From NCBI GenBank assembly GCA_030603265.1, contig JAUVYD010000019.1:1-11463 (forward strand): 11,463 nt of DNA, written 5' to 3'. Positions 1 through 7,357 of this stretch are shown here, piece by piece. Under the pieces are notes generated by a model. It did not search any database and was not told the origin of the DNA. It saw only the letters and a program-made list of their open reading frames with translations. Both the position numbers and the translations under genes were made by a program. How positions within the stretch are numbered: the first letter of the stretch is position 1; the number at the start of each line of letters is the position of its first letter. The DNA is from Dehalococcoidia bacterium. GTDB lineage: Bacteria; Chloroflexota; Dehalococcoidia; GIF9; AB-539-J10.

Positions 1-21
1 GGAACAGCCTCACATGCCAAA

Positions 22-51
22 TTGTGATTGGTGCGCGAACGGCGATATGAT
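22..51 (+). promoter_or_regulatory. Probable sigma70-type promoter of tRNA-Pro
   Basis: TTGTGA at 22-27 (4 of 6 match to TTGACA) and TATGAT at 46-51 (5 of 6 match to TATAAT) are separated by 18 bases. Transcription would begin near position 58, about 17 bases before the mature tRNA 5' end, which suits a tRNA precursor trimmed by RNase P. The call is by eye only. Confidence 0.5.
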
Positions 52-74
52 AGCATACTCACGAACCGTACCTG

Positions 75-148
75 CGGGGTGTAGCGCAGTCTGGTAGCGC
101 ACCTGAATGGGGTTCAGGTGGTCGGAGGTTCGAATCCTCTCACCCCGA
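75..148 (+). tRNA. tRNA-Pro, anticodon GGG
   Basis: A full cloverleaf can be folded. The acceptor stem CGGGGTG (75-81) pairs perfectly with CACCCCG (141-147), and A148 is the discriminator base. The D stem is GCGC/GCGC. The anticodon stem CCTGA/TCAGG encloses the loop ATGGGGT with anticodon GGG at 109-111. The T arm carries TTCGAAT. The C1-G72 pair is typical of bacterial proline tRNA. The next bases are TT, so CCA is not encoded and must be added by nucleotidyltransferase. This differs from the second copy of the 3' half at 4562-4601, which is followed by CCA. The 3' half of this gene is the proximal arm of a 40-bp direct repeat and probably an integration site. Confidence 0.95.
109..148 (+). 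repeat. 40-bp direct repeat, proximal copy (attL-like, inside tRNA-Pro)
   Basis: This stretch runs from the first anticodon base to the discriminator base and is identical over 40 bases to 4562-4601. Bases on both sides differ (T108 against A4561; TT against CC after the repeat), so the repeat boundary is sharp. Tyrosine recombinases often recombine within the anticodon loop and use the 3' part of a tRNA gene as the attachment site, leaving the tRNA functional. The intact tRNA here is the expected rebuilt end of such an event. Confidence 0.8.
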
Positions 149-332
149 TTCTGAATCCTTCGAAAATCAGCCCGTTTTCATTCCCTTCCGTCGCCCTCAG
201 AGTCCCCATTTGGCAACACTCCTCTCAACTCGGGGTTCCGGAACGAGGCCATTCACCCCCTGCCCACCCGCCGCTTGCAGGCTATTGCGGGGAGCAAGGA
301 CGCGTACTACACTGGACACAGGGGGAATCAGG

Positions 333-668
333 ATGGGTGTGTTGCTGGCGCTCTTGCTACTTGTGTCCGGCGGGGCTCTGGGCTTCTGGTCTGCGCAGCA
401 GTACCGGAAGGACCCAGCAGAGAGGCCGCCTGCTTTCATGGGCAGGCAGGGTCGGGTGTTCCTTCTTCTCGTTTCGTTGCCTGCGCTCCCGCTGTTCATC
501 GTCGGCGCCATCTACTTGGCCCTCACGCATTGGGTCCTTTGCCTCATAGCTGTGCCTGTTACGCTATTCGTTCTGGGCCCTCTGCTCTCCCCCCTTGTTG
601 TGGGCATGTGGGTGCGTCCTCTGTATGCCATCTACAACCGCCTTCGCGACCGCACTCACGGCGAGTAG
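333..668 (+). CDS. Small three-helix membrane protein, unknown function
   Basis: The 111-residue product has a hydrophobic N-terminal stretch (about 1-19), a basic cytosol-like loop (24-41, with R and K residues), and two long hydrophobic stretches (about 43-64 and 66-94), ending in a charged tail (RLRDR). I do not recognise a family. I chose the ATG at 333 because a purine-rich AGGGGGA-type ribosome site sits a few bases upstream and translation then starts directly with a membrane segment; a TTG at 210 would add 41 residues of low-quality sequence. It is the first gene after the tRNA, inside the putative insertion, and is transcribed toward the convergent cohesin gene. A fragment matching residues of about 18-51 recurs at 7484-7588, so this gene, or a relative, has been copied and broken elsewhere in the chromosome. 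Confidence 0.6.
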   Translation: MGVLLALLLLVSGGALGFWSAQQYRKDPAERPPAFMGRQGRVFLLLVSLPALPLFIVGAIYLALTHWVLCLIAVPVTLFVLGPLLSPLVVGMWVRPLYAIYNRLRDRTHGE

Positions 669-976
669 TCAGGGGCGTTCACGCAGCTGTCGGGTCGGGG
701 AACCGAAATCCGGTTATGTCTGGCTAGGGGGCGGTGGGTTCCGTCCCCTCCACGCAGCGAACCGTCCGTGCCATTCGTAGCCGAAACGAGGTGATGTGTC
801 ACTAATCCATTGGACGAGTGCACTCCCCGTACCACTTGAATGCCACCGTGAGTCGTTCTCTTTCCTCAGTCTCTCAGAGGACTCAATCTCGCGCTGATGC
901 TGACTTTGTGGTAGAGACAAGGTCACAATGCCAGGCTGTTCCAGACTTCAGTTTCAGACGATTAACTCCAGCAGCA
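669..976. other. Convergent intergenic region without a gene
   Basis: This gap of 308 bases separates the 3' ends of the membrane protein gene (+) and the cohesin gene (-). It contains one strong hairpin (726-749). The open frames inside lack ribosome sites and recognisable protein features, and I see no RNA gene. Confidence 0.6.
726..749 (+). terminator. Strong GC-rich hairpin, possible terminator
   Basis: AGGGGGCGG (726-734) pairs with CCGTCCCCT (741-749): nine pairs including one G-U, around a six-base loop. It lies 57 bases after the stop of the small membrane protein gene. No T-run follows, so if it ends transcription it would do so as a weak or factor-assisted site. Confidence 0.35.
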
Positions 977-1501
977 TCAAGCGGTGAATATCAAAGCTGG
1001 AAACGTGACCGAATCAGCGTCTCCCCCGAATTCACCGGGGGTGCTGGATGATGGCACTGTATTGAGTGTTGCCACATGATAGGCAACCACATTCGCGATA
1101 CTCAACGTGCAGGGCGTTCCCCTTTGAAGCACTTCGAACTTCACTGTTGCCGGCAGGACATCACCGTTGATTCCCTCTTCGTCTACGATACCGATGACTA
1201 CACGTCCAGGACTATCAGTATTGAATTCAACCATCATGGTTGACGATGAATCCCCCTCTATCACTTCGAGTGCCTTGAGTACCTCCGGATCGTATGTGAG
1301 TTCAAGTTGCAGGCAGCCAATATCGTGAGCATTTCTCAGATAGATAGGTACCTCAAAGTCGGAAGGCTCCTCTTTGAGAGGCATCTCAAATTCGGAAGGC
1401 CCTTCTGCGATGCAGCCTGATAGAGAGAGACTGCACGCCGTGAGTGCTGCAACACAGACGAGCCAGCTCCGTAGTCGTATGCCTGTATGATTTCTATGCA
1501 C
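977..1501 (-). CDS. Cohesin-domain lipoprotein
   Basis: The 174-residue product has a lipoprotein signal: basic start, hydrophobic stretch 13-27, and lipobox LSGC with Cys30 as the lipidated residue. A short acidic spacer (31-48) leads into a single cohesin-type beta-sandwich filling the rest (about 48-172). Family marks are VPIYLRNAHDIGCLQLELTY followed by DPEVLKALEV, the GRVVIGIVDEEG strand, and DVLPATVKFEVL. Cohesins bind dockerins through calcium-dependent contacts, so a lipid-anchored cohesin acts as a surface receptor. The gene lies 113 bases downstream of the dockerin gene on the same strand, which makes a dedicated pair likely. The start is GTG at 1501 with only a weak GAAG ribosome site. 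A single cohesin with no scaffold repeats, catalytic module or sugar-binding domain is unlike a cellulosome scaffoldin. Confidence 0.8.
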   Translation of the reverse strand: MHRNHTGIRLRSWLVCVAALTACSLSLSGCIAEGPSEFEMPLKEEPSDFEVPIYLRNAHDIGCLQLELTYDPEVLKALEVIEGDSSSTMMVEFNTDSPGRVVIGIVDEEGINGDVLPATVKFEVLQRGTPCTLSIANVVAYHVATLNTVPSSSTPGEFGGDADSVTFPALIFTA

Positions 1502-1614
1502 CTGTCTTCGTCAATCCTCTGGTCTTACGCAATGCTCTTGCGGTATTCAAGAATCTGGCCACCTGTACTATTCGTCGTACAACTCAATCATTAGTAATCC
1601 CGCAGCGGGGATGG

Positions 1615-4095
1615 CTACCGACCTTCCTGTGCTCTCATTATCTGGCCTAACAGGTCATTACCCAGAACAAGAGTTATCATGCTATTAGCGTTGCATTCGT
1701 AGGTCATCTTCCCTTGATTAGTCTCCATGCGAGTAATGTGGCTGCATGTGTCGAAGCCTTGCACTGCATACACCGCACCGGAAAGGCCTTCAGACTGCGC
1801 TAACCTTTCGGCCTCCGGCGAGGACCCCAGGTCTCTTCCTGCAACAACAACCGTCACAAGCCCCTCACCGTCCATTCCGGTGGTAGATGCCTCAAAACTT
1901 GTTACCCTGCTACAAGCGGCATCAAGCATGACAGTCACCTTCGTAACGATCGCTCCGTGACTTCCTTCTGTCGTTTGTGAGCCGACAAACCTGTATCCTG
2001 ATTCGTATTCTGAAACGCTGCCTTTACAAAGGAACGTACTGGGTTCATCCTCGCAACGCAGGTCACCCGTTTCTCTGTCTCGACCACAGAGTTTGCACCG
2101 AATGCTCAGCAGACACTCATTAACTCCTCGGAGCCCTACCTGCGGTTGTGGAGCCTCCTTGTCATCGATGGGCAGGCATCGTTCAAGCGCCTCTACGAAG
2201 AGGGCGGCCCAATGACCATGATTGACACCGTTCTTGAAGGTCTCACCGCCATCGAAATTCCCCGAATACGGGTCTGCGGTCATAGGCTTCACAGTCTTCG
2301 CCAGGTCAGGTGTGTTATAGATGCCCCCCACCATGAGAGCCAGAGCTTTCTTCTGCATGAGACGTATCTTCTCTGGGTCCGTTTCGCGTGGTGCTCTCAC
2401 TTTGATATTGGCATAGATATCGCTTCGGTCAATCGGTCCTTCAAGGAAGAAGCTTCCCCAACTCTTATCCTGATTCTCATTCATTCGATCCAGTTGGTAG
2501 CTGATTTCCCGTGCCGCAGCCTCGACCGCATCCTTGTCCTGGTTGAGCTTCTCCCACACCAGGTACTGTCTGGTTCTCATGCGGTTTGTCTCTGATAGCA
2601 TTGCCACCGTGAGATGGTCAAGGGAGGCATCGACGGCATTGTTAAGGGCAAAGCGGGCCTGTATGTGGTTGTCTATCTCCTCTTCAGTAACGTCCACCAG
2701 ATAATGGTCGATTGCCCTCTCAATTTGCAGCTGTGCCATACCCGATGAGCCCAAGTTGGCGATATGCTCTTGAGCCTGGTCCACAGGACCATAGGCGATC
2801 AGTTCGTTAAGGATGGTAAGAGCCAGAAGGGAAGGCGGTACGTTGTTCCTCTGGGCACTGCTCTGTATATCCCCTAAGTGCGCTTCAAGCGCCTCTTTAA
2901 TGAACGTGCATTGCTCTTCTGCGCTTAGCGCGTCGAATCTGCTTGGCTTCATATACGGGCGAGAGACAAGACCACCAATCGCACCGGCACCCGCCTCCAC
3001 GGAGCTCTGCACGTATTCACACGTGCCTGCCGTGTCAACAGCCAGGGCTATAGCTACCCCTGCCAGCGCGGTGACTATTACGCCGAAGGCCACGCACGGA
3101 TCGGGGTCGATGATTCTGTCAGGTTGACGGGAGAACCGGATATCGTCGACATGGGCAGCAAAAGACTTGGGGATGACTTCCGTGTGCCAGTACTCGATCT
3201 CAGTATCGCTGGTGTTCTCGAACTCCAGCGTTATCCGTTGTTCATACCCGGATGATGTCTTTTCCAGTGCCATGGTCTTATCCAGAAAGACATCCCTGGC
3301 CACTTCCTGTCGGGGGAACGTGTAAACCCACGTAGCAGGCCCGTCTTCTCCTTGTCCCGTGACTTGCAGACGCTCGGGATCAAAAGCCATGCCGAAAAAG
3401 GATTGGCTATTGACCGCCCATCGCAGTATAGAGCGAGCGTCCTCCGGGGTGATCTTGCCATCATCGGTAGCATCGAGGTTGAGATCTACAGGCGAGGAGC
3501 CATTAGCCATCTTCATCGCAACCAGAGCATCAACCACAGTCGCCAGTTTCGGACTGATCGGCACCGATTCCGCGACAGTCGTCTCGGGTGTTGAACTTGA
3601 ACCTGGCGATGCCTCTGGTTGAGGTGCGGGGGAGAGTATCCACGATGGAGAAGACTCGGGTAGCGTGGTAGCAGGCTCTGGCGCAACTACGACAAAGCTT
3701 GTCATATCGGACGCCGCTTGATCACCCGTAGAGGTCTCCGCATCTAGAACAACATGCCACTGGCCAATATCAGCAGCCTCAGTAACTCCCAGAGTCATCT
3801 GATACACCGGCCCATACATTGCCTGTACGTCCCAGGCATTCGTTCCGCCGGGGCCCGACAAGGTTATGCGAGCCTGGCAACCAATGCTGACCGAAAAGAA
3901 TATGACAGGTTCTTCACCCAGGTTGTATTGTCCGCCGGGCGTACCCTGACCCTGTCCCCCTTTGTCCATCCACACATCAACCGCTAGATTGGTGACGGGT
4001 TTGGCAGCAACTGGTCCAGCCGGTGTAGAAACGAATAGCAGACCCACTATGAGGACGACATTGATAAGCCTCGTAGTCAAGCACTCCCTCAACAT
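1615..4095 (-). CDS. Secreted dockerin protein with Ig-like and lysozyme-like regions
   Basis: The 826-residue product begins with a signal peptide (hydrophobic core about 10-24, then PVAAKP). Next come an Ig-like beta domain (about 40-137), a Pro/Ser/Thr linker (139-181) and a dockerin module (about 183-229) with one canonical EF-hand loop, DATDDGKITPED (208-219); the preceding repeat half is degenerate. A beta region (about 230-328) contains an EVIPKSFAAHVDDI motif, followed by a hydrophobic stretch (about 334-353). Residues 418-465 resemble the lysozyme/lytic transglycosylase fold: VPPSLLALTILNE with Glu431 as candidate acid, then GSSGMAQLQI (449-458). The C-terminal part is Cys-rich (CxxC near 667-670). 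I chose the ATG at 4095 because GGGAG lies eight bases upstream and the signal peptide follows at once; ATG at 4125 (GGAG five bases away) is possible, and the frame stays open to 4320. The dockerin call is firm; lytic activity is inference. Confidence 0.75.
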   Translation of the reverse strand: MLRECLTTRLINVVLIVGLLFVSTPAGPVAAKPVTNLAVDVWMDKGGQGQGTPGGQYNLGEEPVIFFSVSIGCQARITLSGPGGTNAWDVQAMYGPVYQMTLGVTEAADIGQWHVVLDAETSTGDQAASDMTSFVVVAPEPATTLPESSPSWILSPAPQPEASPGSSSTPETTVAESVPISPKLATVVDALVAMKMANGSSPVDLNLDATDDGKITPEDARSILRWAVNSQSFFGMAFDPERLQVTGQGEDGPATWVYTFPRQEVARDVFLDKTMALEKTSSGYEQRITLEFENTSDTEIEYWHTEVIPKSFAAHVDDIRFSRQPDRIIDPDPCVAFGVIVTALAGVAIALAVDTAGTCEYVQSSVEAGAGAIGGLVSRPYMKPSRFDALSAEEQCTFIKEALEAHLGDIQSSAQRNNVPPSLLALTILNELIAYGPVDQAQEHIANLGSSGMAQLQIERAIDHYLVDVTEEEIDNHIQARFALNNAVDASLDHLTVAMLSETNRMRTRQYLVWEKLNQDKDAVEAAAREISYQLDRMNENQDKSWGSFFLEGPIDRSDIYANIKVRAPRETDPEKIRLMQKKALALMVGGIYNTPDLAKTVKPMTADPYSGNFDGGETFKNGVNHGHWAALFVEALERCLPIDDKEAPQPQVGLRGVNECLLSIRCKLCGRDRETGDLRCEDEPSTFLCKGSVSEYESGYRFVGSQTTEGSHGAIVTKVTVMLDAACSRVTSFEASTTGMDGEGLVTVVVAGRDLGSSPEAERLAQSEGLSGAVYAVQGFDTCSHITRMETNQGKMTYECNANSMITLVLGNDLLGQIMRAQEGR

Positions 4096-4561
4096 TGACC
4101 TTGCTCCCGTGTGTCGCATCGGCATGGCGACTCCAGTGTGGTAATCAGCGCGCACGCTGCAGCAAGCAGCGACGAAATACTGTGATGCCTCTGTTCCGAC
4201 TTCCGACGCGCCATAAGACATCGTAGCAGCATCAGTCGCGGTTGTGAACAGCATGCAACGAAGAAACCCCGGCACCGCCATTGATCGCGAGGCTCTCGCG
4301 GCCAACGGCGAACTTCTCAAGTAGGTCGCGCATTTTCTCCGGGGTCACCCAATGGGAAAGACGGGGGTGGCCTTTGGGATTGGTGAATCAAAACCGACAC
4401 GTCGGCCTGCGAACAAAGCACGAACGGGCTCTCGCCAACATTTTGCCAGCATTCTGATTAGTACAGGCTGGCACTGGATGATACTCCACGAAGAGAGTGA
4501 CGGCGGGGGGGTAGTCGCAGAACGACTGGTTTGTACGTAATGGTACGCCGTCGTGATGAAA
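4096..4561. other. Upstream region between dockerin gene and distal tRNA repeat
   Basis: These 466 bases contain the ribosome site of the dockerin gene and no intact gene. Reading on the minus strand, a 52-codon open frame (4232-4387) has coding-like composition and is described as a separate pseudogene candidate. I could not pick a convincing -35/-10 pair for the dockerin gene. The end nearest the repeat (about 4500-4561) is where recombinase arm sites would lie, but I see no clear repeats there. Confidence 0.5.
4232..4387 (-). pseudogene. Possible gene remnant, weakly integrase-linker-like
   Basis: The frame opens after a TGA at 4388-4390 and ends with TGA at 4232-4234, giving 52 codons. 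It reads FTNPKGHPRLSHWVTPEKMR followed by DLLEKFAVGRESLAINGG. The order NP, basic-proline stretch, then an aromatic-V-TPE-MR-LL helix resembles the linker between the arm/core-binding and catalytic domains of many tyrosine recombinases (commonly NP...P...LTPEEVRxLL). No catalytic R, H or Y box follows, so it would be a scrap at best. Its place next to the distal tRNA repeat fits. It also overlaps the 5' extension of the dockerin frame. Chance resemblance is quite possible. Confidence 0.25.
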
Positions 4562-4604
<43 letters not shown>

Positions 4605-4896
4605 GAAACTCTTCCCGTTCAGCCACTTCTTAGCTGCTTTTGTGGCTGTGCGACTCGCCCTTTCGCAGCACTCTGTCAAGATGCTTGCTTTCAAGGAGGT
4701 TTCCGGTATCCGGATAGCCTGACTCGTCCCGGTGAACCTTGAGCCGACTATAGGTCGCCTGTTTGACCCGGCGCCTTTCGAGTCATATAGTGGAATCTCG
4801 GGTACATTGTCGTTGCTGGGGCTATCGATTGCTGGCCCCGGTCTCGCATTACTCAAGCGATTCAGTAACTATTGTGGACTATTGGAGGGATGCGTC
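4605..4896 (+). other. Gap between tRNA fragment and DUF362 gene
   Basis: A perfect 7-bp hairpin (CAGCCAC 4620-4626 with GTGGCTG 4642-4648, 15-base loop) follows the displaced tRNA 3' end by 15 bases. It may be a leftover of the original tRNA transcript end, though no T-run follows. The remainder holds the promoter at 4763-4791 and a roughly 100-base leader for the DUF362 gene. The open frame running into the DUF362 gene from 4732 looks non-coding. Confidence 0.4.
4763..4791 (+). promoter_or_regulatory. Probable sigma70-type promoter of DUF362 gene
   Basis: TTGACC (4763-4768, 5 of 6) and TATAGT (4786-4791, 5 of 6) stand exactly 17 bases apart. The predicted start near 4798 gives a leader of about 100 bases before the ATG at 4897. 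I see no recognisable riboswitch fold in that leader. Confidence 0.6.
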
Positions 4897-6120
4897 ATGT
4901 CAAAGACAGAAGTTGCGCTCGTAAGGACACAGGAACAGCCAAGTGAGCAACAGATAGAGGCTGCTGTCAGGAAAGCCGTGGACCTCGCAGGCGGTCTGGT
5001 GGGGATCGCTGCAAGAGGCAAGACGGTAATCATCAAACCCAACCTTGTAGCTCCAAAGCCTCCAGAGAGTGGAGCGACTACCAGTCCCATCATCTGCAGA
5101 GTAGTTGCCGACATGGTGCGAGAAGGTGGGGGCCGCCCCATCATAGCTGAGTCTTCGTTCGTGGGACTCGATACCGAAGAAGCGATCCGTATGGCTGGCT
5201 ACGATAGACTTCGGGACGAAGGCTATGAGGTGGTCAACCTGAAGCAGAAAGGGACTGAGCTTGTCACTGTCCCGGTGCCGCACGGAGTGGCATTGAAGGA
5301 GGTATCACTGCCCAGGCTGGTGGTTGAAGCGGACGCCATAATCAGCGTGCCGAAGATGAAGACACATGACCAAGCGGGGGTGACGCTCTCCATTAAGAAT
5401 ATGAAGGGTGTGCTCCCGGATGCGTGGAAGCGCAAGTTCCATCACACTTACGGCGTGTTCCAGAGCACAGCCGACCTCCTGACGGTGGTCAAGCCGTCTT
5501 TCGCAGTGGTCGATGGCATTGTCGCCATGCAGGGACTGGGGCCTGCTTTCGGCGAAGCTCTGGAGATGAATCTGATCGTGGCCGGACGAGATGTAGTTGC
5601 AGTGGACACTGTTACGAGTGCGGTGATGGGGTTCGATCTCCATGAGTGCGGTTGCATCCGGGAAGCGGCTCAGCGGTCGCTCGGTGTTGGGGATCTGAGT
5701 GAAATCGAAGTGGTTGGTGACACTATTGGCAATGTGCAGCACCGCTTCAAGCGCTCAGAAGAGGCGATTACCGAAGCTATTCCGTTCCCACCTGGCCTCA
5801 ACATCGTCGTGGGCGACAAGGCGTGCAGTGGCTGCAGAAACCAGATTCTCAGTACGCTGTTTGATCTCAAAGAAGCGAACCTGTTGGAGAAGACGGCTGG
5901 GTGGACGGTGGTGTGCGGGAAGGCCGAGAGTCTCCCTGAAGTATCTCGGGATCGATTGCTGCTCGTAGGGAACTGTCTTGCGAGATTCAGAAAGGAGGCT
6001 TGTTTTGTTCAGGGGTGTCCGCCAAACAGCCGTGATGTCATCAGGGGCTTTGGCTTGACGCAAAGCATTGGCATGGTGGATGTCGATGCGATAGAGAATG
6101 AGGAATCCGAGCGCACGTAG
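4897..6120 (+). CDS. DUF362 domain protein with Cys-rich C-terminal part
   Basis: The 407-residue product matches the DUF362 (COG2006) family. Family-like segments are IIKPNLVAP (45-53), the ISVPKMKTHDQAGVTLSIKN region (149-168, with Lys153, Lys155, His157), and VVDGIVAMQGLGP (204-216). The C-terminal third is unusual for its cysteines: DKACSGC (310 and 313), Cys340, GNC (360) and CFVQGCPPN (369 and 374). Many DUF362 proteins carry a ferredoxin domain; this spacing is not a classic 4Fe-4S ferredoxin, but metal or cluster binding is plausible. No signal peptide or membrane segment is seen, so it is probably cytoplasmic. The start is fixed by GGAGGGA (4884-4890) six bases before the ATG. The biochemical role of the family is largely unknown; I do not assign a reaction. 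Confidence 0.8.
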   Translation: MSKTEVALVRTQEQPSEQQIEAAVRKAVDLAGGLVGIAARGKTVIIKPNLVAPKPPESGATTSPIICRVVADMVREGGGRPIIAESSFVGLDTEEAIRMAGYDRLRDEGYEVVNLKQKGTELVTVPVPHGVALKEVSLPRLVVEADAIISVPKMKTHDQAGVTLSIKNMKGVLPDAWKRKFHHTYGVFQSTADLLTVVKPSFAVVDGIVAMQGLGPAFGEALEMNLIVAGRDVVAVDTVTSAVMGFDLHECGCIREAAQRSLGVGDLSEIEVVGDTIGNVQHRFKRSEEAITEAIPFPPGLNIVVGDKACSGCRNQILSTLFDLKEANLLEKTAGWTVVCGKAESLPEVSRDRLLLVGNCLARFRKEACFVQGCPPNSRDVIRGFGLTQSIGMVDVDAIENEESERT

Positions 6121-6274
6121 AGCCGGGTGGATCCCTGGGGTGCAACCGCCAGATGCCCCCGGGGGACTGTGCAACGGTCAGTGTCGACTGGTCCTCGACC
6201 TGGAGCGGGAGGGAGCAGTGCTGGATAGGGACGAAGCTGGGGTAAGAAAATGCGCCGGACAATATCGATGGTGC

Positions 6275-6303
6275 TTGAAGTGGACTCTGTTGTAGGGTAT
6301 GGT
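6275..6303 (+). promoter_or_regulatory. Weak promoter candidate before aminotransferase gene
   Basis: TTGAAG (6275-6280) and TATGGT (6298-6303) are 17 bases apart, each matching 4 of 6 consensus bases. It lies in the 205-base gap after the DUF362 gene and would give a very short leader ending in the strong AAGGAGG ribosome site. Read-through from the promoter at 4763 is the alternative. Confidence 0.25.
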
Positions 6304-6325
6304 GAGGGGAAAAGGAGGGGGGACA

Positions 6326-7312
6326 ATGAGTCTTAAGATACTGTCCAGAGACGAAGTGTTTTGCAAGGCTCCCAAGTGGCGCGAGCCGGGTGGTTCTAAC
6401 TACCTTGCCATGTACTCCAGTGTTTTCGGTGGAGTTGTGACAGACCCAGCCTTGATGGTCATACCGATAGATGACCGTGTAGTGAATCGTGGCGATGCAA
6501 TCTTTGAATACTTCCCTGTTGTCGGTGGCCACGCGTACTGTTTCGAGGCCCACATGGCAAGATTGAAGAGATCGGCAGAGATAATCTCGCTGGATTTGGC
6601 GTTTGACCTGGACACAATCAAGCAGATTACGCTGGAGACCATCGCCATTTCGGGTGCCAGAGACGGCGGCGTGCGCATGTTCGCCACTCGCGGAATCGGA
6701 AGCTTCGCCTGTGACCCAACAACAACTGATAGGAGTCACCTGTACGTTGTCGTACTAGGGACGACGGTGGACCAGAACTTTCCGTCTCACTTCCTTGACG
6801 AAGGAGCATCTGCGGTAACGGCCCATGTGCCGCTGAAGTTGGGCTTCTATTCTCAGGTGAAGTCGACTGACTATCTACTCAATGCCCTGGTGGAGATGGA
6901 GGCTCATCGGAACAACGCGGATTTCGGTATCTGGTTCGACGAAAAAGGACGCATGACCGAGTCGTCAACCGAGAATGTAACTATTGTCAGCCAGGAAGGC
7001 GTATTCAAGTATCCAACGTTTGCGCGCATGCTGAAAGGCACTGGCCTTGTCCGAGCGGCCCAACTCGGCAAGGAGTTGATTGCCAGTGGAGAACTGCAAG
7101 GGATCTGTCAGACAGATATCACACAGGATGAGGTCTATGAGAGCGCGGAGATCATCCTCTTGACGAGCGGGTCGGTGCTGCCCGTTGTCAGATACGATGG
7201 AAGGACGATAGGCAACGGAAAGCCGGGCCCGGTCTCTCGTCGCCTCCGGGAACTGTTTCAGAGAGACATGGCGGAAGGCCCTGTTGAAGTTCGCACTCCC
7301 ATCAGCTACTAA
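6326..7312 (+). CDS. Class IV PLP-dependent aminotransferase (D-amino-acid transaminase/ADC lyase-like)
   Basis: The 328-residue product belongs to the branched-chain aminotransferase / D-amino-acid transaminase / 4-amino-4-deoxychorismate lyase fold. Visible marks are DDRVVNRGDAIFEYFP (49-64), the PLP-lysine motif VKSTDYLLNAL with Lys179 as the likely Schiff-base lysine, the MTESSTENV phosphate-binding stretch (210-218), and FARMLKGTGLVRA (232-244). The opening LAMYSSVFGGVVTDPALMVI strongly recalls the plant/bacterial D-amino-acid transaminase and ADC lyase-like group rather than IlvE, so the substrate is open: D-alanine/2-oxoglutarate, branched-chain amino acids or aminodeoxychorismate. It is cytosolic. 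The ATG at 6326 follows an excellent AAGGAGGGGGG site. It is codirectional with the DUF362 gene and may share its transcript. Confidence 0.85.
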   Translation: MSLKILSRDEVFCKAPKWREPGGSNYLAMYSSVFGGVVTDPALMVIPIDDRVVNRGDAIFEYFPVVGGHAYCFEAHMARLKRSAEIISLDLAFDLDTIKQITLETIAISGARDGGVRMFATRGIGSFACDPTTTDRSHLYVVVLGTTVDQNFPSHFLDEGASAVTAHVPLKLGFYSQVKSTDYLLNALVEMEAHRNNADFGIWFDEKGRMTESSTENVTIVSQEGVFKYPTFARMLKGTGLVRAAQLGKELIASGELQGICQTDITQDEVYESAEIILLTSGSVLPVVRYDGRTIGNGKPGPVSRRLRELFQRDMAEGPVEVRTPISY

Positions 7313-7335
7313 CGCGTGAGTATTGCAGGTCGGCA

Positions 7336-7357
7336 GGGCCGGGCGCTTGTCCGGTCC
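7336..7357 (+). terminator. Hairpin after aminotransferase gene, possible terminator
   Basis: GGGCCGG (7336-7342) pairs with CCGGTCC (7351-7357), seven pairs with one G-U, around an eight-base loop. It stands 24 bases after the stop codon. A clear T-run is missing, so this is only a candidate. Confidence 0.3.

Noticed and set aside
162..179. GAAAA/TTTTC hairpin as tRNA terminator
   Set aside because: It has only five A-T-rich pairs and no following T-run.
1..944. Possible inverted repeat between 1-27 and about 924-944
   Set aside because: Only a 9-base and a 7-base block match, with differing spacing; it could be chance and does not bracket a sensible unit.
4096..4320. 75-residue N-terminal extension of the dockerin protein
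   Set aside because: It would bury the signal peptide in the interior; better starts with ribosome sites exist at 4095 (or 4125).
4732..4896. N-terminal extension of the DUF362 protein
   Set aside because: The in-frame extension covers the predicted promoter and has no family resemblance, while a strong ribosome site sits right before the ATG at 4897.
6156..6165. CCCCCGGGGG palindrome between the DUF362 and aminotransferase genes
   Set aside because: A self-complementary run without a loop, T-run or flanking symmetry; no function can be supported.
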